Origin: Cristatella mucedo
Taxonomy: Eukaryota; Bryozoa; Phylactolaemata; Cristatellidae
NCBI GenBank assembly: GCA_009760855.2
Contig: WPIO01000087.1
Location: 319,501-383,500, forward strand
Direction: 5' to 3'
Length of the DNA: 64,000 nucleotides
The position numbers and the translations under genes were made by a program. Shown here piece by piece: positions 20,906 through 52,909 of this stretch (positions are counted from its first letter, which is position 1; each line of letters starts with the position of its first letter). A model generated the notes under the pieces. That model was not told where the DNA came from. It was given only the letters and a program-made list of their open reading frames with translations, and did no database searches.

Positions 20906-23900
20906 GCTTAATAATAACAATAATAATAATTCACTTGATAAAGCACCCTCAGAGAACTCAATCTCTCTCTAGGCGCTTTAAATTTGCTGTAAAGTGAAAT
21001 GCAATTGAATGGTAAGTAAAATCATGCTTGAAAAACAAACGAAATGAATAATATGGTTAGGGGTGACATGCACAGGGTCAGCATGCAAATGTGGTTAGTG
21101 GCAGCATGCACAGTGTCAGCACGCATAAGCACATAAAGGACGAATCACAGGGACCCACTAAATGCTGTCCTAAATAGGTGTGTTTTTAAGTTCCTTTTAA
21201 ATGTGGTCAGCTCAGGGGATGTTCTGACGCAAGTCGGGAGGGAGTTATAGGCTTTGGGAGCATACGAACTAAATGCACGGTCTCCAAAGGATTTAAGCTT
21301 TGTTTGTACGAGGTATTTCTAGACTGTTGGATTCCGAAAAGCAGGTGGTACGATGCTTGGCCTGATGGGGTAGTATATCTGAGAGATAGGCTGAAGCTAT
21401 AGAATGAAGGGACCTAAAAGAGAGCGACAAAATCTTGAAGTCAATTCGTTGCTTGACTGGTAGCCAGTGCAGATCGGCGAGAAGTGGAGTAATGTGGCAA
21501 CTGCGACGCTCACGACAGACAAGCCTAGCTGCAGAGTTTTGCACCAGCTGCAATCGCCTGATCGCCCATGCTGGTAGGCCAGTAAGCAATGACTTGCAGA
21601 AGTCGAGACGTGATGTCACGAATGCATGGACCAACTTGGACGTGGTATCTTTATCTAAACAAGCCCGAATTTTAGCAATGTTATCAAGCTGAAAATAGGC
21701 GGATTTGACTGTGGAGCTGATATGGTCGTCTAACGAGAGGTCGCTTTGGAATATGACACCTAGATTTCGGGCTGATTCAACTGGAGATATGCTGGCAGAG
21801 CCAATTTTGAGGGTCAGCCTTTCCAATCTCTGGATCACACTGGGTTTGCCCATAACTAGTAAGTTAGTTTTATCATCGTTAAGTTTTAGAAAATTTGCTG
21901 CCATCCATGTGCGGATGTCATCAATGCATGCTGCTAGTGAGTTTAGAGAATTTGAGGTGCTCGAAGGCTGGGAGGGATCAAAGCAAAGGTACAACTGAGT
22001 GTCATCCGCATAGAAGTGAAAGCCTAGATTGTTCTTGGCAATCACATCAGCAAGAGGCAGAGTGTAAGCCGTGAAAAGAACCGGACCTAGCACTGAGCCC
22101 TGAGGTACTCCATATTTCAGAGGTACTTCAGATAATCTTTGTCCATTCACGTCAATACTCTGAAGTCTCCCACTGAGATAGGACCTGAACCACTGCAGAG
22201 CAGTGCCAGTGATGCCCAGGCGAGATGAGAGGCGCTCTAGAAGACTTTGTGATCGATGGTATCAAAAGCTGCCGAAAGATCAAGCAAAACAAGCAGAGAC
22301 ACTCTACCCATGTCTGCATTCCTACGTAGGTCGTTGTATACCCGAAGCAATGCTGACTCTGTGGAGTGATTAGCTCTAAAGCCAGACCGGAACTTACTAG
22401 CAAGGTGTGAGGTTTCGATATACGAGTTTAGCTGGTCCGCCACGACCCGTTCGAGTGTCTTTGATAGGAATGGTAGAAGGGAAACTGGGCGGTAGTTGCT
22501 CAAGTTCTCTTGGTCAAGTGTAGCTTTCTTCAGAAGTGGCCTGACTACAGCTTTTTTTGAAAGGTGCTGGGACATGACCTGAGGCTAATGACATATTAAT
22601 TGTGTTAGTTATGCATGGCAGCAGCAGATCAATGCAACGTAGGAGCAGGACAGTGGGAATAGGGTCTAGAGGACTTGTTGTCTTCTTTGATTGAGATACG
22701 AACTTTAGGACTAGATTACTAGTGACCTGCTTAAATGCAGACATTGAGGTGCAGCCAGGAACCGAGGAACAGCATTCTAGTGGGGAGGTTGTCATCGCAG
22801 GGATGGATTCCCTGATCTTGTCTATCTTCTGCACAAAGAATCGAGAGAAGCGATCGGCTAGATCATCATTAGGATCATCAGGTAAGGAGCTAATCTGGGA
22901 ACGGTTTAGGAGATGGTTTATTGTCGAAATAAGCATTTTTGGATTGTGCATCTGTGATTCAACAATGTTTTTATAAAAACTACACTTAGCCTTTGCTAGG
23001 ACCGATTGGTACAACCTACAGTAGTCTTCATATGCCTGTCGATGGACAGTTAGTCGGATCTTTTGTATGCTTTTTCAAGCTTTCGTTTAGTAGACTTGGC
23101 TAGTGTAATGTCTGCGGTAAACCATAGGCCGTCTGGGCGGGGGCGCACAGTGCGCTTTGTCAGAGGGGCAAACTCGTCTAGCGTGTCAGCTAGTGTCGTG
23201 TTGAAGCTATCTACCAATGATGACAAATCGGAGGGAGGATTGAGCAGCAGAGGTGAAGCAGATATTCTCGCACGGACAGCATCGATGTCAAGGGTCTTGA
23301 GGTTTCGCGATTCACAGGTTATTTTAGAGGAGGATGTGGGCACACACTGTAGATTGAATGACATCTTCATGTGGTCAGATAAGCATGATTTGGTAATAAT
23401 TGGTGATTAAAAAGTGAAGTTATATGAGAAAATCTGGTCGAGTGTGTGACCCTTGATGTGGGTAGGGCCATGCACATGAGCCACAAGAGACATTAAGTCA
23501 GTCAATGCACGAAATTCGGTGCTGAAAGCGTCAGATATGTTATCAAAGTGAACGTTGAAATCACCCGTTACGAGGAAGGATCGATTTCTTGCACACAGAA
23601 TCGAAATGAGATCGGATAAATCAGAGATAAAGGAGGATTTGGTACCTGGTGGGCGATAGACTACTGCCACTATCGGTAGCTTGTTTTCGGGTGAGACCAA
23701 GACAATTGATTCAAAAGACTGCTTCGAGGGTACCGCAAATGGCTTGAAGTTGAATTTCGACAATAGCAACTCCACCTCCAGTTTTGATTGATCTAGGGGT
23801 GTGAAAGAACGAGAAACCAGATGGAGTTGCGTCTTTAATTGTCGGACAGTTTATCGATTTCAGCCAAGTGTCAGTTAGGGCGAGCAGGTCGATACCATTT

Positions 23901-24190
23901 TCAGAAATAAGATCGCTTATTACCATAGGTTTACAGCACGTTGAGCGAGGATTCCAAAGGCAACCGTTAAGTCTGGCCGATGGAGTTACAACAGGCCTGA
24001 TGACCGCTAAGTTAGAGAGATTTACAGTGACGCATGTGGGGGAGCGTGCTGAGCGGTTCGAGACAATGCTAGGAATACCGAACGAGCGGGTACTCAGCTT
24101 GCAGGTTCCGCCCAACGAGCGGCTTCTGAGCTGGCGGTTCCGGCCACCGCGGCGGCTACGGGGTGCTTTTCTTTTGTTAATGCATAATTC
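20906..24190 (-). mobile_element. LINE D, nearly full-length, minus strand
   Basis: The longest copy of LINE D in the window. Reading 5' to 3' on the minus strand: an Arg-rich N-terminal segment (RRGGRNRQLRSRS), an AP endonuclease domain, a linker, a reverse transcriptase with intact FYADD, a C-terminal CR1/L2-type segment (RLVCRERRSCHITPLLADLHW), a 3' UTR with the AGAGAGAGATTGAGTTCTCT hairpin-like block, and ATT repeats. A CpG-containing stretch to about 24.35 kb may be its 5' UTR. The family looks CR1/L2-like (Jockey superfamily) by domain order and microsatellite tail. Confidence 0.9.
21293..24115 (-). pseudogene. LINE D ORF2 (endonuclease-RT), frameshifted
   Basis: The coding region is broken into successive frames 24115-23711, 23775-23407, 23370-23050, 23014-22514, 22575-22237 and 22150-21293. 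Endonuclease motifs are visible (LLALTDTWLKS, VVYRPPGTKSSF, GDFNVHFDN, GHTLDQIFSYN, with the SDH box in the next frame). RT blocks include LLVLLDLSAAFDTIDH, GVPQGSVLGPVLF and FYADDTQLYL. One break is a seven-A run where the other copy has six. Not able to make a full protein as it stands. Confidence 0.85.
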
Positions 24191-24504
24191 ATGAATCTTA
24201 GCAACAACCTTAATATCTAGGAATGCATTTTATATGCAATGACGAAGTGATAGCAGCTGCTGACGATCATAACTGACAAGCAGGTTACTAGCCGCTGGCG
24301 AGGGTAAGGCAGCCGCCGGCGTGGGAGACCCAGCAGCCCGAAACGATAAGCGTTTAGATGTCCATAGGCACGTAATTTCTTACGCGCTACGGTCAAATAA
24401 CAATCAGAATAACTTTAAACAGGTCTTTGCTTAGGGTCATGGTTCAACCTGAAGTCTCACTAACTTCCACACTCTCATGTTTTGCAAAATTGTATGCTAC
24501 AGCA

Positions 24505-24557
24505 ACAATAATAACTACAACAATAATAAATGTGCATGGCACCCTCAGAGAACCGAA

Positions 24558-24615
<58 letters not shown>

Positions 24616-24960
24616 AGCACTTTACTGCATATTGAGTATTATCAAATGTTTGGTGGTAACATCCGTAAGCAGCAGTCATTGAGTAAGCAGGTACATCCTC
24701 TCGAGGGCCATCACAAAGATCCACACAAGGCTGTAATAAAAAGGTGCGTTTTAAGAATCTGTTTAGGTGTCGTCACGTCAGGGGACGTTATACTATAGCC
24801 TCGGTGTTCCTTTCGCAAACACGTGCAACCACACGCTATAGATTAATTGCATTTGTCCGAAGCATAGAATGCAAAATCTTTGAGTGCTGGGGTGAATTTC
24901 TAGAGCTGGAAAACTACAAATTCACTTCTCACGGGTTGTGTGCAACTGACAAAGATATTT
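24505..24960 (-). mobile_element. diverged LINE D relative with (CT)n
   Basis: Minus-strand 3' end related to LINE D: ATAATAA tail, CACCCTCAGAGAACCGAATC, then a CT tract that replaces the normal CTCTCTCTAGG block, then the 3' UTR and C-terminal ORF remnants (GTGTCGTCACGTCAGGGGA). Confidence 0.6.
24557..24614. repeat. (CT)n microsatellite
   Basis: About 58 bp of CT with one TTT interruption, lying exactly at the CTCTCTCTAGGC position of the LINE D tail. Confidence 0.95.
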
Positions 24961-25297
24961 TCACGATAACACAAACTACAGATAAACTGATTAAATGCCA
25001 CTGACGCCCTGACGATCAAGACGGTCGCGAAAACCCTGCTGCTGCACTTTGCGAGGCATGTGCTCATAGGCATAGGCATATGCTTAGATTCTGCGAGAAT
25101 GCAAAGCGTAATCCTCACACAAGGCAAAGAGCACATGTCTTCAAAGCTGAATAGGTATGGATAGCCATCCAATATCCGAGGCTAGATTTTGCATTTAGAA
25201 AAGCCAGGTATAAATAAACGTCACATCTGCGAAAATCTAATTGACACCTGCATAGATTCCGTAAAAATGTTAATCAGAGAGAAAACTTTAAAATAAA

Positions 25298-25452
25298 TAA
25301 ATCCTAGCTGAATAAATAAATCCTAGCTGATTAAACAGCCTCTTTTTTATAGTGACTAAAGAGCCTTTACGGCCATCACCACCGCTTGCAGTGGCGGTAT
25401 AGGATCGCCCACCACAGGAATTGAACCGCCTTACTTGGAGCGCCATCACGGC
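25298..25452 (-). mobile_element. SINE B copy with duplicated tail
   Basis: Minus-strand SINE B. Its tail unit AATAAATAAATCCTAGCTGA is tandemly doubled at 25294-25332. The insertion lies at the left edge of the duplicated gene X segment. Confidence 0.8.
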
Positions 25453-25454
25453 TA

Positions 25455-26490
25455 ACCAAAAAAGGTCCATATTAATGTGCAGTTCGCCACAGCTTTACTT
25501 GCAAGCTCCATGCCGGGCATTTTCTTAAAAGCTGCCATTAAAGCTGCAGAAATTTACTAAACAAGACAGCAATGCTGCCAGCTAAACCAAACCGTCGAAC
25601 GACTTTCATGTTTAGCCCAAACAGTACATGCAGGGTAAGGCTCACCCGATGTAGGCTGTTTAATTACAGGAAGATTCGGCAGGTCCACTTAAAAATAATT
25701 TAAGACAGGTATGGAAACAAGTTCAAACTGTATTCAATAATCAAGTTAAGCTCACGAAGAAGAGGCTTCCAGAAGTAGGCATACGATTAAACACAGTTTT
25801 CTTTCTACTATCGCTTGCATATGGAGGCCGGCGTCAGCAATCTAACTGTAGCGTTTCGATTAAGGTCTTAAGCAATTTCCACGGATATTTCAGCCAAATA
25901 GTCTATATTTCCTCTTCTATGGCGTTACAGCCACAGCTGCTATGCTCTTTCTCGACGTAGTCGTGAATCTTCACAAGGTGTATCAAGTGCAATATTATTT
26001 CCCTTCAGCTCCCACAATTGACTAATATCAAACTAATATATGGAAGCATACAGCAAGACTTTAGTTATCTCGCTCGGCACTTTGTTTTTCATAAAATTAA
26101 GAATGCCACTGAAGAAAGGACTATTGATTTTCGTCTTGTGATCTATGATAATATCGTTTTTCTCAATACTACTACAAATACAAAGTTCCCACGCCTTCAG
26201 ACGGCTGACTTGATCGAAATTGTGATAAGATCCCATCCCCACTGCTGGCTTCGCGACAGCACAAAAGGTCAACCTGACATTAGGCAGCCTGGAGGGGGGG
26301 GGGCTCACTAGTCTAGGAGAATTCGAAGGCTCGCTCACCGTGTCTGGTTGCTGCTGGAGTGTGTGGTGTGTGGCGGCCGTGATCGCAGAATACGAGGGCT
26401 TGCTGACGGCACTAAGAGTGACGTCACGTAGAGTGAGTGACACAGACGAAGAGTGCTGTAGTCCAAGGCGTGACGCAGAGCGAGGCATGA
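25455..26490 (-). pseudogene. decayed partial copy of gene X
   Basis: About 1 kb homologous, in the same orientation, to 55265-56320. Counterparts of the right-hand exons can be read: exon 1 (SVSLTLRDV..ITAATHHTLQQQPDT then GTGAGC), exon 2 (IEKNDIIIDHKTKINSPFF, SGILNFMKNKVPS), a VKIHDYVEKEH block, and AALMAAFKKMPGMELASKAV. Decay is visible: the exon 1 ATG of the other copy reads ACT-like here, the exon 2 donor GT is lost, and frames shift. I do not recognise the protein family. Confidence 0.65.
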
Positions 26491-26491
26491 T

Positions 26492-26745
26492 GTAATGGAA
26501 TGTATCTCCGTCTGTTACTCCACAAAGCCATAAAGACTATGTGGGTGTTACGCAGGAGAGTTTTGTATAGCGCACTCACAGCCTAAGCCCTTTGGGAACG
26601 AATTCGGTCTCATGCAACAAAGAGAATGTGGGAAACATAGAAGAGTCAGGAGAGCAGTTGAGGTAGTGAGTAGCGTGGAAGTAGCAGCTCAGGACGGCTG
26701 AAAAGGATGAGTCGTAGTCGGCATTTGGAGGGTACTTGCGTGTAT
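26492..26745 (-). mobile_element. LINE C 3' fragment
   Basis: Minus-strand LINE C 3' end (TGTATCTCCGTCTGTTACTC, GTGTTACGCAGGAGAG) inserted at the right edge of the gene X copy. Confidence 0.75.
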
Positions 26746-26769
26746 AGATTTCCATGATTTCCGATACAG

Positions 26770-29640
26770 AATTTCATGTTTTCTCAATTCGTTGCCGTCG
26801 ATTGCCGCACATAGGTCTCCAATGCACATTCGAGATTAGTTGAAATGATGCGGTTGCATTTTTAATACAGCGCTCAGTTACGCAAGAAAATGGGATCTTC
26901 TCCCACCAGCTTTTCTTGTTATAGTAACAGGCAATCATAGATCGCTGTATTGTCTCGCTCAATCGCCGTCGATTGCCATGCATTGCCCAAGGTTGTATGC
27001 TCGGAATGATAGTATGTGCGCTCACAGTGAGCGTTATGTGGCAGGACAATTAAAAATTCAAGCAGCCGATTTCCAGCAAATTTGGAACAGATGTTTTTTC
27101 GGTAGAGGCTCGGATATGGCCGTCGAGTGCCATGGGTTGCCTTCGTTTGTGCCTTTGTCGATTGTTTAAAAGGATGTGGCTGCACTTTTAATGCAGTGTA
27201 GTGCAATACGCAAGAAAAGTTAGAGCTTCTCTCAGCAGACTGTCGGTCTATTTGTAAAGGACCGTTCTGGATTGGTGTATTTCCCGTGGCCATTGTCGTT
27301 GATTGCCGTGCATTGCCGTCGATTGAGCACGCACAATCAGTGAAAATAATTTGCGCCCACAGGTGCATGTTACGTGGAAGGAGATTTGCAGTTTATTGCA
27401 GCTAATCTTGTCAATTTTTCATGGATTTTGCTATTGGCCCGACCATCGGTGTGGATTGTCGTGCACTGCTAACAGTTAACGAGCATAGCGTCTTGAAAAT
27501 GCCACGGTTTTACTTCGGACGCAGCGGAATGTTATATGTAATAACAATTGAGGCTTCCACGCTGCCAATTTCTGTTCAGTTTGATGGGAATTGGGGTATA
27601 TGCCCGGGAAATTGTTGTCGATTGCCTGTACGTGTTCTATTGGTTGAAAGGGTTTGATTGCACTTTCAGCACAGTGGACTGTGACTGGTAAGATATATTT
27701 GATCTTGGCCCAGTCACTTTCCAGTTATTTGCGATGGATCATAATGGAGTGCTGTATTTGCCCCGGCCATTGCCGTCGATTGCCATGCATTGCCCAAGAT
27801 TGATTGGTCAGAGTTGGTTGAAAGGGTTGACAGTATGTTCGCGCTAATGAGATGTTACGTGGAATGAGAATTGGAGTTTGGTGTAGCCAATTTCTCGTTA
27901 ATTTGCCATGAATTGCAGCGTTGGTCCAGCTATTTCTGCCGATTGCCATGCATTGTTGATGATTAACGTGCTAAATAGCTTGAAAGTTCTATGATTTCAG
28001 TTTTAGCATGAAGAATTGTAAAATTCCATGAAAATTGGCACTTCTTGCAGCCAATTTGTTGTCGACCCGCCACGGATTGTAGTGGATTGCTGCTTCGAGC
28101 CTAGCCATTGCCGTGGATCGCCATGCATTGCCCGAGGTTGTATGAGAGCCATTGCTTGAAATGATGCGGTTGACATTAACCAGTGTGCTTTGCAATACCC
28201 ATTCAAAATTGGAGAATTGCAGAACCAATTTCAGGCCATTTTATATCAGATTGCTGTAGATTGACATATTGGCCGGGCCATTGCAGTCAAAATTGCAGTA
28301 TATTGCTGCCAAATGGTCGAGGCGATTGCATTGAATTTGTGCGATTACGGAATAAATAGTTTAGAGCTTGACATACTGACCCGGGCAGTTGCAGTCGATT
28401 GCAGTGCATTGCTGCAGAATGGTCAAGGCAATTACAGTGAAGTTATGCGAGAATACAATAGCCGAAGAGTAGAGCAGCGTGCAATCGCAATGAGAGCATC
28501 TCTGGTGTTCGCGTTTTGGTCGCTGTGTGGTTTGGTTGCAGCAGATTTTGGCTTATTTCGGTGGATTGAGGTGGATTGCAGTGTGGGACCGGGCCTTTGC
28601 AGTCGATTGCAATTCGTTGCATGAGAACGCGTGTGCACAATGGAGCGAAATTTTGTGGGTACACTTTGAACTGAGGGTAGTCCTGTATGCAATGTCAATT
28701 AGAGCTAGGTGATGGCGATTTGAGGATGGTTTGCAGTGGAATGGAGCAGATTGCAGTAGTCTTCAGGTCATTTCAGGCGATTGCCGCCCATTGCCACAGT
28801 GCTTGGATGCCCAACTTATTTTTAAATTTTACGTGGCTATGCATACGATACAATGAACTTTAATATTAATTATTTATGTAGTTATTTAACCTTAGTATTT
28901 TATATATTTAATAAGGCAATACAAATTGGAGCTCAGCACAATCTATTTTTATTTTTTATGCGGTGGATTCGGTGGATTGAAGTGCATTGAGGTGTGGGCC
29001 GCGGCTACTGCAGTAGATTGCAGAAGGTTGCACGAGAACGGCCGTGCCGATGCAATTGAAATTTTTTAAGTGCAATTATCGCAGAGTGTGCTGTCATATG
29101 CAATCAAAAAAGGAGCTTTGCAAATAGGATCTTGTTCGTTGCGTGGAGGAATGCAGTGGATTGTGGTGGATTTAGGTAGATTGATGTATTGGTCAGGGTC
29201 ACTGCAGTGTTATTTCAGTGGACTTCGAGAGAACGCTTGAGCCGAATCACTTGAACGTTTCTGGGTACATTGTACGTGTATCGTAGTTTGATATTCCAAA
29301 CCTCTAGCAGCTGTGGGCAGCTGATTTATGGTTGATTTGACGAGAACTAGAATGGGTTGGGATGGATTGAGGTGCATTGTGGTGGATTTGTGGGGGATTG
29401 AAGTGGATTGTGATGGATTGCAGCACAGGCATCCGGCATCAAAGCTCATTTGCATAAGTGGGCGTGCCTGCAACATGAAGTTTCTTTGAGGTATAAATAG
29501 ATAAAATCGAACGTATACTATAGTATCAGTGCAAAATTTGAGCTTGGCAACGCTAATGTCTGGTCGACGTTAGCCTAATTAGAGTGGATTGTGGTGAATT
29601 TCGGTGGATTTTGGTAATTCGTCGAACCCGGCCTTCGATG
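26770..29640. repeat. diverged satellite of about 165-bp units, ATTGC-rich core
   Basis: A core resembling CCATTGCCGTCGATTGCCAT recurs near 26791, 26961, 27118, 27290, 27441, 27612, 27767, 27934, 28105 and 28277, at spacings of about 150-172 bp. It continues less regularly near 28384, 28596, 28740, 29000, 29190, 29390 and 29590. Between cores, shared phrases such as GTTGCACTTTTAATGCAGTG, ATGTTACGTGGAA and CAGCCAATTT keep the same order. From about 28.27 kb the core changes to GCAGTCGATTGCAG, a second subtype. Short frames inside are by-products of the repeat. Confidence 0.75.
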
Positions 29641-30300
29641 CAGCAAGGGGATGAGCACCGAACAAGCAGGCCAGCCGGAAAGGTTGCACAGCCGCGGTAG
29701 GCGGGGCAAAGTGCAGCCAGGCAGCGAGCTGTACTCGGTAGACCAATTAGCGTTTATTCCCGACTGACGGGAACACTTGTCTGCCATTTCCGAAGCAGCA
29801 GTTCTGCTGTCCACAGCACGGGCGCAGCCGCCGCCGCCGTCCCAGGAGCTGACGTAGCAGAGGCACCGGCCACAACTGCAGAGGCACCGGCCGCAGCAGC
29901 AGCAGCACCGGCCGCAGCAGCCGCAGGTGCCAATGGAGGCCGCTTAGTTGTAGCCTCTAAGGCCTGTTTCGGTGCGGCGCTACTGATGCTCAGCTGGTCA
30001 TTAGCAATAACGATGCTACGACAAAAACAGCAATGACGACACAAGCTCGGCCAGTCAGTAAGTCAGCCAGCCAGCCAGCTTCCGGCCTGTCAAGTAAACG
30101 ACAATCGTAGGGCAGACAGAGCTGCTAGCACCACAGCCCACGGAACCCGGTAGAGCCGCTATTAAGCGATATTGATAGGCGGCTGTGTCGCTTACACCAG
30201 TAGCCAAGTAATTACATCTAAGGCTCACCCAAATGTGGCATAGCAAAAGGGACACAGCAGAAGCTGGTTGCCTCTATTCCTTTCTAGACAAGGAAGTTCT
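29640..30300. other. GC-richer stretch with GCA/GCC repeats
   Basis: 29810-29945 is rich in GCAGCAGCC-type trinucleotides, including a 21-bp unit GCAGAGGCACCGGCCRCARCW repeated about three times. On the minus strand it reads as poly-alanine (frame 30044-29754). No gene evidence beyond the open frame. Confidence 0.4.
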
Positions 30301-31240
30301 CAAAGTATCATGGTGGGATAACGTTTCACTAAGCCCACACTCCAAAAGCATGGGTTCATTTTTGGACTGTCAGTAAATACTTTCGCAAGCTTTGCATAAC
30401 TTGATTATACAAAAGTATTGTAGAAAACCTTTTTACGCCAAAGAGTTTGCAGCCACAGCAGAGCGACCGAAGGCCGAATGTTTCGGGATTTAAGCTAAAA
30501 AGATTGTGCAGATAGCAAGTAGGATAAGTCAATCTCCGGTTACGAGGCGGGTGCTTCAATTGATCAAGCAATTCACCATTGCAATTACTTAAGCATTCGC
30601 TACAAGGCTTTAAATCTTAAACTTTTAGTTTATATTACCTTACTCCAGCTAAGTCCGGCGGTCTTAAGGTAGGTGATTTACCATATAAACGTCCAGTTTG
30701 ATAGATTTAAGACCAAGAAACTACCCATGCTGATTGCGGAGAAAGCTCATGGTTGCTGAGATACATATTTACAGAAGGCCCCATACATTTTATTTATCTG
30801 TCCTTAAGGATGCTCCAAATAAAGATCTTTCCAAAATGGCGACTATGCTAGTAGTCAGACAATGTCTGCATCCTGCAAAAACAATGCTGTTTGCGTAGCT
30901 TAACACCTGGTAAGAAAGCCAAGGTGATATATGAGTACATAAATGAATTATTACAAATACAGCCAACTCATGCCCATCATATTTTTTGCGAAATTCTGTT
31001 GATTAGCAGGCCATGGAAAACAGAAGTATGTATTTGTATAGCTCAATCCCGGGGATGAGCTAAGTTTTTATGCCTGCACTGCAGGTCTCTCAAGGTGTTA
31101 CAAGTAACTGCGGAAAAATTGATCAGATCAGGACAAGAATTCATACACACAGTAAAGGTATGTCTACAACAAAAATGAATATAGTTTGCTCTCACTGAAT
31201 TTTGAATGCTCAGTTACGAATAGTTGGAAGTATAGCTTAC
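30300..31240. other. probable 3' part of NXF1 locus, exons not identified
   Basis: The C-terminal UBA-like exons of NXF1 should lie downstream on the minus strand. One weak candidate reads HELSPQSAW around 30735-30765 with AG and GT flanks and a compatible phase, but family similarity is poor. Nothing else is recognised. Confidence 0.25.
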
Positions 31241-51547
<20,307 letters not shown>

Positions 51548-51559
51548 CTGCAAGCAGGG

Positions 51560-52405
51560 CCAAAACATTATGCCAATGGCAGAGCGACTGCATATGTTAA
51601 ACACAATGCCGCGATCTGTTAAAGGACAATCACGTGAAAACTGACACTCTAGTAAATATGCTAAGAGGACCATGCTGATTATGTGGGATCCTAAGGCGAA
51701 TTTTTCCACTGGGATATCATGAAAAGCCATGACACTTCACACGTGAGGCTTGGACTCAAAGGTTAACAATCCGATCAATTGGCAAACCGATAGCCAAATT
51801 GCTCAGCTACAAAGCACTACAACAGAATAAGCAATGCTGCAGAGCCGTCACTCTGGTGATTCTTCTATGTTCATAGTCTAAAAACCAAGATGCCTTCTGT
51901 GACTGTCCCTTCAGCTGGTAGATACCCAAAGCTAGGAACTCACTGTGCACTTACATTGCTTACCTCGACCCAAGGACATTTGAAAATCAGCTAACTACCT
52001 ACTCCTTACAGCTTTTTTATTTGCCAACGATAAAGTCTTTAAATAGGTTTAAATAAATAATTTTTAATAATTTAGTTTAGTTTATTGTTGCTATACATTA
52101 ATTTATAAAATTGCAATAACATTAAATAATTTAGATTTAATTTGGTTACTAAAGACTAGAGAACTGTTCTCTATGCACTTTATGTACTGAAACAGTGCAC
52201 ACTATTATCCTCAATCAATTAACAAACTTCTCTTCTAGTCCTTGTGAAGTGCCAAAAAACTATCATAATTTGTACAATTATCGATATCCTGATTATAATC
52301 ATTGTTAATAACATTACATAATCTCATATAATCATAATCACAAAATGGTTTACCATACTTTTACTGCAGTATCCTAGCCAAATGATGTGCTGTGCTCATG
52401 CTCGA
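51560..52405. other. no gene seen (likely NXF1 5' intron)
   Basis: AT-rich, especially 52020-52360. No first exon or promoter of NXF1 recognised. Confidence 0.35.
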
Positions 52406-52409
52406 ACAG

Positions 52410-52582
52410 TACCGTGATGGCTCACTAGGTAAGGCGGTTGCTTTCACGACCTCGGTCCCGAGGTCGTGTGTTCGATTCCTGTGGTGGGCGATTCTTTATC
52501 GCCACTGCAAGCGGTGGTGATAGCCATAAAGGCTCTTCTGTCGCTATACAAAAAAGAGGCTGTTTAATCAGCTAGGATTTAT
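52410..52582 (+). mobile_element. SINE B copy, well preserved
   Basis: ACCGTGATGGCTCACTAGGT head, GTGTTCGATTCC B box, GCCACTGCAAGCGGTGGTGA body, ATTTATTTATTTTA end. Confidence 0.9.
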
Positions 52583-52717
52583 TTATTTTACCTCACCAAG
52601 CCACTCATGCCAATAGGAAAACCTTGGCCATGACCAGCCATCCACAGAGATTGGGCTAGAATGCAAGCCAAAGCAAACATTTACTAGGCTAAAGACCTAA
52701 ATAAGAAATCGCCCATG

Positions 52718-52905
52718 AGTGAGCCGTAATGGCTCACTAGGTAAGGTGGTTGCTTTTCACGACCTCGGCCCCAAGGTCGTGGGTTCGAATCCTGCTGTGG
52801 TCGATCCATTATCACCACTGCAAGGGGTGGTGATAGCCACAAAGGCTCTTCTGTCGCTATAAAAAAGAGGCTGTTAAATCAGTTAGAAGTTTCCTTATTT
52901 ATTTT
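52718..52905 (+). mobile_element. SINE B copy
   Basis: A second full copy 150 bp downstream in the same orientation (GAGCCGTAATGGCTCACTAG, GGGTTCGAATCC). It differs by several substitutions, so it is an independent insertion, not a tandem duplicate. Confidence 0.9.
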
Positions 52906-52909
52906 TTTA

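Noticed and set aside
22722-22976. Plus-strand ORFs opposite LINE D copies (also 21435-21998, 23063-23410, 60322-60630)
   Set aside because: Antisense shadows of the LINE D coding region.
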